Origin: Geobacter sp.
GTDB lineage: Bacteria; Desulfobacterota; Desulfuromonadia; Geobacterales; Pseudopelobacteraceae
Assembly (NCBI GenBank): GCA_003151775.1
Contig: PLYK01000079.1
Span: 9,864 to 61,127 of the forward strand
Length of the DNA: 51,264 nucleotides
Direction: 5' to 3'
In this document: positions 27,929 through 36,179 of the stretch, one piece after another
Numbering within the stretch: position 1 is the stretch's first letter
Layout of the letters: each line of letters starts with the position of its first letter
Translations under genes and position numbers: made by a program
Notes under the pieces: model-generated
Told to the model about the DNA's origin: nothing
The model's database searches: none
Seen by the model: the letters and a program-made list of their open reading frames with translations, nothing else

Positions 27929-28639
27929 TTACTTTTGGTTTTGAGCTGGGGGAGGAGCATTTTGCTCTTCCTCCTTGGCATCCGGGAGCAAGGTTATGTC
28001 GCCGAAGTAGCCGGTTGACGACTCATGGGTGTTGTCGCTGTCGGTCATGATGGCGATTGCGCCGGCCTTGGGGGACTCCTCGCCAAAGGCTGTGCGATAG
28101 TCATCGGCAAAATTGCGGCTATGGACGGTCCATTGTCCTGCCTGTTCATCACCGCCATCCACTGCGATCATGGCCGCATTCTTCGAGTAGGGGCTGCGGA
28201 TGCTCTCCCCCTTGCGCAAGACATTGCCCCAGACATACTCAATAGCACGGGTCCGGGAAAACAATCCCCTGGGAAACACCACGTAGAGGCGGGCTGCAAA
28301 GTCGTGCCCGTCCTTGGTCCTCTCGTTGCCCTTCCTGACCGTGTGATCGATCTTCCATGACCACATGACAATCGGGTAGGTCTTGGGATCGATATCGATC
28401 TTGTAGAGCAATCCCGAAGCCGAATCGTTGCTCTTCCCCATCAGAACGGTTTTTCCGTTGTCCTTTACAAAGGCGTACGTTGATTTTTTTGAGCCGAAAA
28501 CGGTCTGTTCTTTCCATCCCGTGAGCTCTGCCGAGCTGAACTTGCCGATACGCAGTTCGGGTTCGGCTGCCGGGGCGGGCAGACTGGCCAGGAATGAAAC
28601 CATGATAACGGTTATGCGTATCGTCCGGTAAGGTAGCAT
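27929..28639 (-). CDS. DUF3047 exported protein
   Basis: The 236-residue product has a signal peptide (1 to about 25, ending PAPAAEP) and matches the DUF3047 pattern: WSWKIDHTVRKGNERTKDGHDFAARLYVVFP, with YVWGNVLRKGE later. The family is widespread in proteobacteria, periplasmic, and of unknown function; the fold is probably a beta-sandwich. It has a charged, proline-rich tail. It lies 5 bases after the nucleotidase gene on the same strand and is probably co-transcribed with it. Confidence 0.85.
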   Translation of the reverse strand: MLPYRTIRITVIMVSFLASLPAPAAEPELRIGKFSSAELTGWKEQTVFGSKKSTYAFVKDNGKTVLMGKSNDSASGLLYKIDIDPKTYPIVMWSWKIDHTVRKGNERTKDGHDFAARLYVVFPRGLFSRTRAIEYVWGNVLRKGESIRSPYSKNAAMIAVDGGDEQAGQWTVHSRNFADDYRTAFGEESPKAGAIAIMTDSDNTHESSTGYFGDITLLPDAKEEEQNAPPPAQNQK

Positions 28640-28644
28640 TGAGG

Positions 28645-29334
28645 TTAACCTTTCGAGATGGTGACGGTTGTTTCACCGTCACCGGGGATCAGGGCGCTGA
28701 AGTACTCGATCGAGGCGAAGGCGGGTGAGGGTTTCGGCCGAATCGCGGAACTGAAACGGCTGATGTACACCAGGTATCCGATGCCGTACTGCTCCGCCGT
28801 GGCAAGGTTGGTTTCACTGTCTTCTCCCAACAGGGTTCGGCCGGGATCATAGCTTACGAACCTCTGGAGCGCTTCCCAGAAGCGGCGATCTTCCTTGGGC
28901 AGGCCGACCTGATGTGCCGAGACGATGCCGTCGAAGTATGCCCCGATACGGGTGGTTTTCATCTTCAGGTCCAGGGTCTTGGAATGGGCGTTGGTCACCA
29001 GCCAGATGTTTTTGCGGTGCTGCCTCAGAAACAGCAGGAATTCCAACACAAAGGGATGAACGGCTATCAGGTGCTCTACCTCCCGTTTGAGCTGGGGGAT
29101 GTCGAGCCTCAGGCGCTGTGACCAGTAGTCCAGATCAGTCCAGTTGAGGGTTTGTTCCTGGGATTTGAACAGGGCGTGCAGTTGCGTCCGGGCATGGTCG
29201 ATACTCGTGCCGTTTCGGGCGGCCCAACGTTTGGGAACGTGTTCCAGCCAGAAATGGTCGTCGAAGTGTCTGTCCAGCAGGGTCCCGTCCATATCCAGGA
29301 GGACGGTGTCGATGGTGTTCCAATCAATAATCAT
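28645..29334 (-). CDS. HAD-family nucleotidase, YrfG-like (GMP/IMP nucleotidase)
   Basis: The 229-residue protein is a haloacid-dehalogenase-type phosphatase. Motif I is LLDMDGTLLD (about 12-21), followed by HFDDHFWLEHVPKRW, which together with LNWTDLDYWSQRLRLDI closely follows enterobacterial YrfG, a purine 5'-nucleotidase acting on GMP and IMP. Motif II is LVTNAHSKTLDLKM and motif III/IV includes PKEDRRFW and LLGEDSETNLATAEQYGI. The usual DDS of motif IV reads EDS here. Substrate assignment rests on this resemblance. Confidence 0.87.
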   Translation of the reverse strand: MIIDWNTIDTVLLDMDGTLLDRHFDDHFWLEHVPKRWAARNGTSIDHARTQLHALFKSQEQTLNWTDLDYWSQRLRLDIPQLKREVEHLIAVHPFVLEFLLFLRQHRKNIWLVTNAHSKTLDLKMKTTRIGAYFDGIVSAHQVGLPKEDRRFWEALQRFVSYDPGRTLLGEDSETNLATAEQYGIGYLVYISRFSSAIRPKPSPAFASIEYFSALIPGDGETTVTISKG

Positions 29335-29367
29335 GAACGTAATGGGCGCGTTATTTTCTTATCTTGA

Positions 29368-29916
29368 TCATGGAAACAGATCCGCTTCCTTGAATCGTGT
29401 GCCGTCGCGGTCCTTGGCGGAAACGGTCGGCGCTTCGGCGGCAAGGGGCCACGCGATTGCCAGGTCGGGATCGTTCCAAACGATGCAACGTTCATGTTCC
29501 GGCGCCCAGTAGTCGGTGGTCAGGTAGAGAAACTCGGCATACTCCGAGGTGACGAAGAAGCCGTGGGCAAACCCCGCCGGCACCCACATCTGGAGCTTGT
29601 TTTCCGCGGAAAGGCGGGTCCCGTACCAGGCGCCGAACGTGGGTGAGCTGCGGCGGATATCCACCGCCAGGTCGAAAACCTCGCCGGAGACGACCCGCAC
29701 CAGTTTTCCCTGGGGATGCTGGATCTGGTAGTGGAGCCCACGCAGGACTCCCCCGGCCGAACGTGAGTGGTTGTGCTGGACAAAGGTGACGTCGAGTCCG
29801 GTCAACTGGCGCCAGGCCCGTTCGTTGAAGCTCTCGAAGAAAAACCCGCGCTCGTCGCCGAATACCTTGGGTTCTAGGATAAGGACATCGGGAATGGTCG
29901 TTCTGATGATGTTCAT
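29368..29916 (-). CDS. rfbC: dTDP-4-dehydrorhamnose 3,5-epimerase
   Basis: RfbC converts dTDP-4-keto-6-deoxyglucose to dTDP-4-keto-rhamnose, the third step of dTDP-L-rhamnose synthesis. The 182-residue product has the cupin signatures PKVFGDERGFFFESFN, FVQHNHSRSAGGVLRGLHYQ with the catalytic histidine region, and VPAGFAHGF. The ATG at 29916 has GGAG eight bases upstream; the long in-frame extension is not coding. It is unusual in being about 20 kb away from rfbB and rfbD and on the opposite strand. It is divergent from the M16 peptidase across a 129-base gap. Confidence 0.96.
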   Translation of the reverse strand: MNIIRTTIPDVLILEPKVFGDERGFFFESFNERAWRQLTGLDVTFVQHNHSRSAGGVLRGLHYQIQHPQGKLVRVVSGEVFDLAVDIRRSSPTFGAWYGTRLSAENKLQMWVPAGFAHGFFVTSEYAEFLYLTTDYWAPEHERCIVWNDPDLAIAWPLAAEAPTVSAKDRDGTRFKEADLFP

Positions 29917-30045
29917 GGCTGCTCCGGAGAAAATGAGATGAATAACCTTTCTAACAAATTTCCGGAGCATGCCGCAAGAGATACTTTTTTTGAGCACGCC
30001 CCTAAACAGGGTGGATTTTTCTGAAAAGAGCGGTATGATTTCGTC

Positions 30046-31311
30046 ATGATAAATTCTACAATCCTGTCCAACGGCGTCAGGCTCATCAGCCAGCGTGTCG
30101 AACATATGCACACCGTATCCATCGGCATCTGGGTGGCCAACGGCACGCGTAACGAATCACCGGACCATAACGGCATTGCCCACTTCATCGAGCATCTCCT
30201 CTTCAAGGGAACCAAACGGCGCACCGCACGGCAGATATCCCAAGAGATCGACTCCATGGGGGGCATCTTAAACGCCTTCACCGGCCACGAATATGTCTGC
30301 TATTACGCCAAGGTGCTGGCCTCTTTCCTCCCCAGGGTGGCGGAACTCCTGACAGATATCTTCTTCCATTCAAATTTTCCGGCCGACGAGATCGAGCGCG
30401 AACGGAAGGTCATCCTCCAGGAGATCAAGATGCGGGATGACGCGCCGGAAGAGTGCATCCACGACCATTTTCACCAGAGCTTCTGGAAGGGACATCCCCT
30501 GGGGCTATCAGTGCTTGGCTCGGAAGAGACCATCAGCCGGATCTCCCGTGACGACATCGTCGCGTACAAACAGAGCCGTTACCGCCCCGAGGATATCATC
30601 ATCTCTGCTGCCGGCAACATGAACCACGGCGAGTTGATCAATCTCATGAAAACGGCTTTTTCGGGGATTTCATCAAGCTGGGTCCCCCCGGGACATAGCG
30701 GGGAGCTTGTCACTCCACCCGGCAGGAGCATCAATCTTATCGAGCGCGACCTGGAACAGTCCCTGATCTGTATGGGAACCCGGGCTCTGCCCCAGGATCA
30801 TCCCGACCGCTTTGCCCTGTTTCTGCTCAACACCATCCTTGGTGGCGGCATGAGCTCGCGTCTCTTTGAGGAGGTGCGCGAGAAAAAAGGCTTGGCCTAC
30901 TCGGTCTATTCCTATGTCATCTCCCACGCCGATTCGGGGTCGCTGGTGGTTTACGCCGGAACGGAACAGGGAAATTGCCGTGAGGTCATCGACATAGCCC
31001 TGAGGGAGATGGGGCGGATGAAGCGTGAAGCGGTTCCGGCGGACGAACTCAATTCCGCTAGGGAGCAACTAAAGGGAAAGATCCTCATGTCCTTGGAAAG
31101 CACCGACAGTCTGATGACCCGCCTGGCCAAGAATGAGATATATCTCAAGCATTATCAGGCGGTTGAGGAGGTTTTAGCCGGCTTTGACGCCGTCAAAGCC
31201 GATGACATCCTGGCCTTGGCGAGCGAACTGTTTGACGGCAGCAGGCTGAATCTCGAAGTGATGGGCAAAACGGCCTCTCTTGATCTGGACGAGGAACGCC
31301 TGGTCTTTTGA
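30046..31311 (+). CDS. M16-family zinc metallopeptidase (processing-peptidase type)
   Basis: The 421-residue protein is a single M16 unit pair. The inverted zinc motif HFIEH (H46, E49, H50) is intact, and the C-terminal half has GGGMSSRLFEEVREKKGLAYSV, the substrate-binding signature. Single-chain bacterial enzymes of this kind resemble the mitochondrial processing peptidase beta subunit and form homodimers that degrade or trim peptides. The dUTPase gene follows on the opposite strand. The ribosome-binding site is weak, and the start is chosen for the family-typical MINSTILSNGVRLI. Confidence 0.93.
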   Translation: MINSTILSNGVRLISQRVEHMHTVSIGIWVANGTRNESPDHNGIAHFIEHLLFKGTKRRTARQISQEIDSMGGILNAFTGHEYVCYYAKVLASFLPRVAELLTDIFFHSNFPADEIERERKVILQEIKMRDDAPEECIHDHFHQSFWKGHPLGLSVLGSEETISRISRDDIVAYKQSRYRPEDIIISAAGNMNHGELINLMKTAFSGISSSWVPPGHSGELVTPPGRSINLIERDLEQSLICMGTRALPQDHPDRFALFLLNTILGGGMSSRLFEEVREKKGLAYSVYSYVISHADSGSLVVYAGTEQGNCREVIDIALREMGRMKREAVPADELNSAREQLKGKILMSLESTDSLMTRLAKNEIYLKHYQAVEEVLAGFDAVKADDILALASELFDGSRLNLEVMGKTASLDLDEERLVF

Positions 31312-31365
31312 GGTCGCCTCCGCTTTAATCTCTCCGGGTACAATTCCCCGAAGCTTGCTTCGATG

Positions 31366-31466
31366 AGAGTGAATAAGTGAATGGTGAATAGTGAATAGTG
31401 AAATCGAATTCTAGCCTTTAACCATTCACCTTTCACGATTCACCATTCACGATTCACCATTCACGA
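31366..31466. repeat. Inverted repeat built of short GTGAATA / ATTCACC units
   Basis: The left arm (about 31366-31407) repeats GTGAATA/GTGAATGG; the right arm (about 31418-31466) repeats ATTCACC/ATTCACG, its complement. Within the right arm GATTCACCATTCAC occurs twice in tandem (31437-31450 and 31451-31464). The element fills the gap between the convergent M16 peptidase and dut genes and could form a hairpin that ends both transcripts. Confidence 0.7.
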
Positions 31467-31469
31467 TGT

Positions 31470-31934
31470 TCAACCCCTGCCGGTGTGACCAAAACCTCCT
31501 GCGCCGCGTGAACTGTTCTGGCCGAACTCTTCAACAATACTCAATTCCGCCTGCGCTACCGGCACGAACAGCATCTGGCAGATTCGCTCACCGGGCTCCA
31601 CGGTGTATGCCGCCGCGCCCCGGTTGAGGATACCGATGCCGATTTCCCCCTGGTAGTCCGAATCGATAACCCCGACACTGTTTGCCAGCACAATTCCGTG
31701 CTTGATCCCCAGTCCGGAGCGCGGCACCAGGAGCGCCACCAGACTTTGGTCGCGGATGCTGATGGCTATGCCGCTGGGGATCAGCACGGTCTCGCCCGGC
31801 TGCACCGTCAGGGGGGCGTCCAGGCAGGCCCTCAGGTCCATGGCAGCCGAACCTCCGGTGGCATAGGTCGGGAGCGGGATGCGCGACCCCATCAAGGGGC
31901 TCATGATTTTGGTTTCAATTTTGTGCCTGTTCAT
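31470..31934 (-). CDS. dut: dUTP diphosphatase (dUTPase)
   Basis: Dut hydrolyses dUTP to dUMP and diphosphate, keeping uracil out of DNA and feeding dTMP synthesis. The 154-residue homotrimer-type enzyme shows all five motifs in order: [38 protein letters not shown] and the C-terminal arm [10 protein letters not shown]. The length is typical. It converges on the M16 peptidase gene across an inverted-repeat element. Confidence 0.97.
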   Translation of the reverse strand: MNRHKIETKIMSPLMGSRIPLPTYATGGSAAMDLRACLDAPLTVQPGETVLIPSGIAISIRDQSLVALLVPRSGLGIKHGIVLANSVGVIDSDYQGEIGIGILNRGAAAYTVEPGERICQMLFVPVAQAELSIVEEFGQNSSRGAGGFGHTGRG

Positions 31935-32038
31935 GGTAGTTTTCCCGGCGATTCAGAATAAATGGGTTTGGCTGCTACCATAACCAGAGCTGTTGCCAAG
32001 CGCAACCAAAATCTGACGGTGCAAAGGAATCGTAAGCG

Positions 32039-33136
32039 ATGAAAGATCCTAGAATCACTCAGTTCGCAGAGATACTTGTGGACTATTCAACGCGGGTGAA
32101 AAAGGGCGATGTGGTGCTGATCAACGCCGCCGGACTCGAAGCGCTTCCCCTGGTCAAGGAACTCCACTACCTTTGCCTCAAACGGGGCGCCGCGTATGTC
32201 GAGTATGCCTTCTCCGTTCCCGAGATCGACCGCAATTTCTACAACCTGGCCAACAAGCAGCAGTTGGACCATTTTCCCCAGCACAAACTGGACTTCTTCA
32301 AGACGCTGACCGTCTACATCGGCATTGCGGCCGGCGACAACTCCATGGTCATGGCCAATGCCCGCCAGGAGGCCATGGTTGCCTACCAGAAGCTCACCAA
32401 GCCGCTGGTGGACCAGCGGGTCAAGCATACCCGCTGGGTGGTTACCCGCTACCCGACCCACGCCGCTGCCCAGGAAGCCGGGATGAGCCTGGATGAGTAC
32501 GAGGATTACCTGTTTTCGGCCTGCTGCATCGACTGGAACGCAGAGTCGAAAAAACAGGCAAGACTCAAGAAACTGATAGACAAAACCAAAGAGATCCGTA
32601 TCGTTGCGCCGGATACGGATCTGACCTTCAGCATCGAAGGCCTGCCGGGGATCAAATGCGACGGACGTTTGAACATGCCGGACGGCGAGGTGTTCACCGC
32701 ACCGGTCAGGGATTCGGTCCAGGGGCATATCACCTATAATTGCCCCAGCATCTACCAGGGCAAGGAATTCAACGGCGTACGGTTCGAGTTCAAGGACGGC
32801 AGGATCGTCAAGGCCTGCGCCGAGGCGGGCATGAGCGGGGCTCTCAACAAGATCCTGGATACCGATGAGGGGGCCCGCTACATCGGCGAGTTCTCCCTGG
32901 GTATCAATCCGGGCATTCGCCGGCCGATGAGGAATATCCTCTTTGACGAGAAGATCTTCGGTTCGATCCATTTCACCCCGGGCCAGGCCTACGATGAGTG
33001 CGACAACGGCAACCGCTCCGCCGTGCACTGGGACCTGGTCAGAATCCTTTCCGACGGCGAAATCCGGTTTGACGGCGTCCTGATCCAGAAACTGGGCAGA
33101 TTTGTCCACAAGGACCTGCTGGTACTGAATCCGTGA
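32039..33136 (+). CDS. M29-family metallo-aminopeptidase
   Basis: The 365-residue protein fits the thermophilic aminopeptidase family M29 (AmpS/AmpT type), which cleaves N-terminal residues using two metal ions. The family pattern is seen in RLNMPDGEVFTAPV (glutamate ligand), IGEFSLGINPG, SIHFTPGQAY and SAVHWDLV (histidine and aspartate ligands). The ATG at 32039 begins MKDPRITQFAEILVDYS, as expected. The following small gene starts 10 bases later and may be co-transcribed. Confidence 0.93.
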   Translation: MKDPRITQFAEILVDYSTRVKKGDVVLINAAGLEALPLVKELHYLCLKRGAAYVEYAFSVPEIDRNFYNLANKQQLDHFPQHKLDFFKTLTVYIGIAAGDNSMVMANARQEAMVAYQKLTKPLVDQRVKHTRWVVTRYPTHAAAQEAGMSLDEYEDYLFSACCIDWNAESKKQARLKKLIDKTKEIRIVAPDTDLTFSIEGLPGIKCDGRLNMPDGEVFTAPVRDSVQGHITYNCPSIYQGKEFNGVRFEFKDGRIVKACAEAGMSGALNKILDTDEGARYIGEFSLGINPGIRRPMRNILFDEKIFGSIHFTPGQAYDECDNGNRSAVHWDLVRILSDGEIRFDGVLIQKLGRFVHKDLLVLNP

Positions 33137-33146
33137 CAGGAGTTAC

Positions 33147-33659
33147 ATGGCTCGTATGAGTGGACTGAAGCAACCCGAAATAGTATTTGAACACGATGAT
33201 TTTGAGTGTGTGTCTCTCGACGATGAACTACGGGTGGATGAGCGCTGCCGGGAATTGCTCAAAGGATTTTACCTGAATTTGGTCAAAAGCGGCATGACGC
33301 CGGAAGAGGCATCGGAATTGGCCTTCAGCGCCGATCTCTACCTGCGGGACTATATCGTGGATTTTGCCCGCCGGAACGTGGTTCGGCCGCAACCGGGCAT
33401 TGTCAGGCGCTTTGCGGCGACGTGGTTCATTACCCATACGCTCGATCCTAAGATGCGCATTCTGGAGCGGCATCTGGATGGTGTCCGGGAGTTGTATCGC
33501 TATCTAGCCGGGCAGCGCCTGATCTCCGGGGAAGAGCTGGATTTTCTTGAGGATGAGGCGGCGCAGACCGACTATTACCGCCGGCGTATCGAGAGCTTCA
33601 TTGCCATCGTCGGTGATGGCTATTTTGCCTGGGAGGCGGAGTGTCCTCTTCGGGACTAA
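33147..33659 (+). CDS. Conserved-looking helical protein of unknown function
   Basis: I do not recognise a family. The 170-residue product is mostly helical and acidic at its N terminus (about 10-35), with arginine- and tyrosine-rich helices later (YRYLAGQRLISGEELDFLEDE; TDYYRRRIESFIAI). It has no signal peptide or membrane segment and only three cysteines, so it should be cytoplasmic. AGGAG (33139-33143) gives a short-spaced ribosome-binding site. It sits directly after the aminopeptidase gene, and a GTAGGGGCG repeat follows it. Confidence 0.75.
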   Translation: MARMSGLKQPEIVFEHDDFECVSLDDELRVDERCRELLKGFYLNLVKSGMTPEEASELAFSADLYLRDYIVDFARRNVVRPQPGIVRRFAATWFITHTLDPKMRILERHLDGVRELYRYLAGQRLISGEELDFLEDEAAQTDYYRRRIESFIAIVGDGYFAWEAECPLRD

Positions 33660-33689
33660 TCAATGTTTCGGTGGTTAAATATCTGAATC

Positions 33690-33744
33690 GTAGGGGCGAA
33701 CTGCTGTTCGCCCAATAATCAGGGCGCATGCAATGCGCCCCTAC
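33690..33744. repeat. GTAGGGGCG palindromic element, copy 2
   Basis: GTAGGGGCG (33690-33698) and CGCCCCTAC (33736-33744) bound two small perfect hairpins: GGGCGAAC with GTTCGCCC (33694-33713 region) and GGGCGCAT with ATGCGCCC (33722-33740). The ends match the element at 27390-27484, but the interior differs. It lies between two unknown genes and has no coding content. Confidence 0.75.
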
Positions 33745-33806
33745 ACCAGGATTTGCATATTTAATCGCCGAAGCAATAATTTACCGTGCAAAGGGGTTGA
33801 CGGACT

Positions 33807-34208
33807 ATGGCAGGCAAACGATTGAAAGAGATGACCATAATGATCCTGGCCCAGGAACACATCCGGAAGGAGTGGTATTTCGACTTCGACGCAGAGGTCT
33901 TTCGGCATTTTTGCGAGAATCTGTCGCGGGACATGAAAAGGCTGGGCGTTCTTCTCAACATTGTACATAACCGCGATACTACCATCAAGATCACAAGCTA
34001 TGCCGACCTGTTGAACAGCGTCAGGATATCCTCGCCCGATGACGGCCATGCCAACCAGTGTGTCGGGCATATCATCGGCAAGAGCGAACATCTCGACATC
34101 ATGGATGATATCGGCACAGCGGTGCGGCGGGTCGCCTTTGCCCCGGAAACCATCGCGCCGTCCAGCGAGTTTCGAAAGGTATGCCACAACTGCGGTTGCG
34201 GGTGCTGA
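33807..34208 (+). CDS. Small protein with a C-terminal cysteine cluster, upstream of an ATPase
   Basis: I do not recognise a family. The 133-residue protein is soluble, with HDE-rich stretches, and ends in VCHNCGCGC, giving cysteines at 126, 129, 131 and 133 on the extreme C terminus plus C36 and C85. The tail looks suited to binding metal or an iron-sulfur centre, or to being a maturation signal. AAGGGG at 33791-33796 supports the start. The DUF815 ATPase begins 9 bases after the stop, so the two probably act together. Confidence 0.78.
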   Translation: MAGKRLKEMTIMILAQEHIRKEWYFDFDAEVFRHFCENLSRDMKRLGVLLNIVHNRDTTIKITSYADLLNSVRISSPDDGHANQCVGHIIGKSEHLDIMDDIGTAVRRVAFAPETIAPSSEFRKVCHNCGCGC

Positions 34209-34217
34209 AAAAGAGCT

Positions 34218-35102
34218 ATGATAGTTAGCGCAGACAGATTCGAAGCATTGCTGGAAAGGGTGGAGAGGCTCATCGAAGGGATGATGCCTGCCGCACCCGC
34301 CTCCCCTGATTTTGAACATTTTCTGGCGTTTCGCTGGGAGCAGACGGGCGAGCGGGGCCGGCTGGCGCCGGTTAAATACCCCCATCTCTACGACCTGGAC
34401 GAGTTGGTGGGCGTTGACGACATCAAGGAAGAGGTCATTCGCAACACCACCCAGTTCGTTTTGGGGCTGCCGGCCAACAATGTACTCCTGTGGGGCGAGC
34501 GGGGATGCGGCAAATCGTCGTTGGTCAAGGGGCTCCTGAAGCCGTTCGCCTCCCGGGGATTGCGGATCGTTGAACTCAAACGCTGGGATATCATGTCGCT
34601 CCCCCACATCACTTCCCTGCTGCGGGATGCTCCGTACCGTTTTCTCCTGTTCTGTGACGACCTTTCATTCGACGAAGGGGAGGGGGATTTTCGCGCCCTC
34701 AAGACCCTGTTGGACGGTGATATCGAGGAGCGCCCCGGCAATGTGCTGATCTATGCCACCTCAAACCGTCGTCATCTCATGCCGGAACGGATGGGGGACA
34801 ACACCGGCGAACTGGAGATACATCCCGAGGAGGCCGTGGGGGAAAAGCTGGCTTTGTCCGACCGCTTTGGCTTGACCTTCGGTTTTTACAGTCTCGACCA
34901 GGATGAGTATCTTGAAGTGGTCCGCTGTTATGCGGCCCGCAGGGGACTTTTGGTAAAAGACCCGGAATTGTGCGCCATGGCGTTGAAGTGGTCGTTGTAT
35001 AGCGCCCGCCGCAGCGGGCGTTCGGCCCGCCAGTTCGTGGATGATCTTGAAGGGCGTCTGGGTCTGTCAAAAAATGGCAGGCGAGCGAGGCCCTCTGCTT
35101 GA
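34218..35102 (+). CDS. DUF815-family AAA-type ATPase
   Basis: The 294-residue protein belongs to the DUF815 ATPases. The Walker A motif is GERGCGKS (93-100), the Walker B FLLFCDDLSF (143-151) and the sensor-like YATSNRRHL follows at about 180. The family phrase DLDELVGVDDIKEEVIRNT precedes the P-loop. These are cytoplasmic AAA+ relatives of unassigned function, often thought of as remodelling proteins. The preceding gene, encoding a Cys-tailed protein, is 9 bases away and is the natural candidate partner or substrate. Confidence 0.88.
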   Translation: MIVSADRFEALLERVERLIEGMMPAAPASPDFEHFLAFRWEQTGERGRLAPVKYPHLYDLDELVGVDDIKEEVIRNTTQFVLGLPANNVLLWGERGCGKSSLVKGLLKPFASRGLRIVELKRWDIMSLPHITSLLRDAPYRFLLFCDDLSFDEGEGDFRALKTLLDGDIEERPGNVLIYATSNRRHLMPERMGDNTGELEIHPEEAVGEKLALSDRFGLTFGFYSLDQDEYLEVVRCYAARRGLLVKDPELCAMALKWSLYSARRSGRSARQFVDDLEGRLGLSKNGRRARPSA

Positions 35103-35198
35103 CCGGTTCATGTGATGTTTACGACGAGAGCGAACCTTGGAAAGTAGTAGCTTTAAAAGACCTTATGGTGTATTTTTTCAGCGAAGGAGATGCTGTTT

Positions 35199-36038
35199 AT
35201 GACCACCGCCATACCGGAAACAGTCAGGAAGCTTTTGGCATCACAACCTATTGAGCTGCCGATCTTTCATCCTGTTGCCATCAAGCTGCAGCGAATGCTT
35301 TCCGATTATGACTTTACGGTGGATGAGGTTGCCCAAGTGGCGATCGAGGACCAGTCTCTGGCGACCCAGATGCTGAAAATGGCCAATTCGCCCATGTACA
35401 TGGGGCGCACCAAGGTCGCCACCATCAAGGAGGCCGTCATCCGCCTGGGGGCGCAGCAGGTCATCAATCTTGCCATAGCCGCATCCCAGGCTGCCATACA
35501 TACATCCCGGAATGAGGCGCTCGACCGTTACATGAAGCAGCTTTGGCTCCATAGTCACGGCTCGGCCCTCGGCGCGCGCTGGCTTGCCCATGCCTGCGGC
35601 ATGCGCGGTGTTGCGGACGAAACCTACCTGGCAGCCCTTCTGCACGATGTGGGCAAGCTCTACCTGCTAAAGGCAATCGAGCGTCTGGTGGATGCCGGCG
35701 TGATCAGCTCCATGTTCGACGAAGAACTGATCGCCGACATCTTCGAAGTCATGCACGTCGAACAGGGCTACCGCCTGATGCTGCACTGGAACTTCCCGAC
35801 CATGTACTGTGATGTGGTCCGGGATCACCATATCGAGCAGTGGGATGTGGTCAACAAGATGCTGGCTATCGTCCGTTTCGTCAACCTGGCCTGCCACAGG
35901 ATCGGTCTCGGCCTGATACACGAACCCGAATTGGCGCTGGGTGCGACCAGAGAGGCTGAAGTCCTCGATCTCAGCGATTTCCAGATTGCAGAGCTTGAAG
36001 CGCTGTTGGAAGAATCCCGGGAAGTCGGGTTTGCCTGA
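35199..36038 (+). CDS. HDOD-domain signalling protein
   Basis: The 279-residue protein is an HDOD domain (residues about 12-210): LPIFHPVAIKLQRMLSDYD, LATQMLKMANSPMYMG, AVIRLGAQQVINLA and LLHDVGKLYLL are typical. HDOD proteins lack full phosphodiesterase activity and act as signalling scaffolds in motility, chemotaxis or stress. A partial HD sequence (HDVGK) remains. AAGGAGA at 35184-35190 points to the ATG at 35199; the ATG at 35190 overlaps that site. No other domain is attached. Confidence 0.9.
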   Translation: MTTAIPETVRKLLASQPIELPIFHPVAIKLQRMLSDYDFTVDEVAQVAIEDQSLATQMLKMANSPMYMGRTKVATIKEAVIRLGAQQVINLAIAASQAAIHTSRNEALDRYMKQLWLHSHGSALGARWLAHACGMRGVADETYLAALLHDVGKLYLLKAIERLVDAGVISSMFDEELIADIFEVMHVEQGYRLMLHWNFPTMYCDVVRDHHIEQWDVVNKMLAIVRFVNLACHRIGLGLIHEPELALGATREAEVLDLSDFQIAELEALLEESREVGFA

Positions 36039-36084
36039 CCCCAGCTGGATTACTTTTTCGATTTGCAATCAAGACCATACCAAT

Positions 36085-36179
36085 ATGAGAGATGAGTTGG
36101 AACCGATGAGAGATGAGAGATGAGACAGGCGGAAAAAAAATTAGTCTCTCATCCCTCATCCCTCGTCTCTCATCCGCCT
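36085..36179. repeat. Inverted repeat of GATGAGA / TCTCATC units
   Basis: The left arm (about 36085-36126) consists of GATGAGA repeats; the right arm (36144-36174) consists of TCTCATC and CCTCATC repeats, and the flanks GGCGG and CCGCC (about 36128 and 36173) also pair. The A-rich loop lies between. The element overlaps the first 20 codons of the UbiA-type gene, supplying its only conventional start codon. Confidence 0.7.

Noticed and set aside
31437-31464. CRISPR-like tandem units
   Set aside because: The 14-base units abut without spacers and pair with the opposite arm. No cas genes are present.
33728-33970. Small + strand frame across the GTAGGGGCG repeat
   Set aside because: It begins in repeat DNA and then runs out of frame through the Cys-tailed protein gene.
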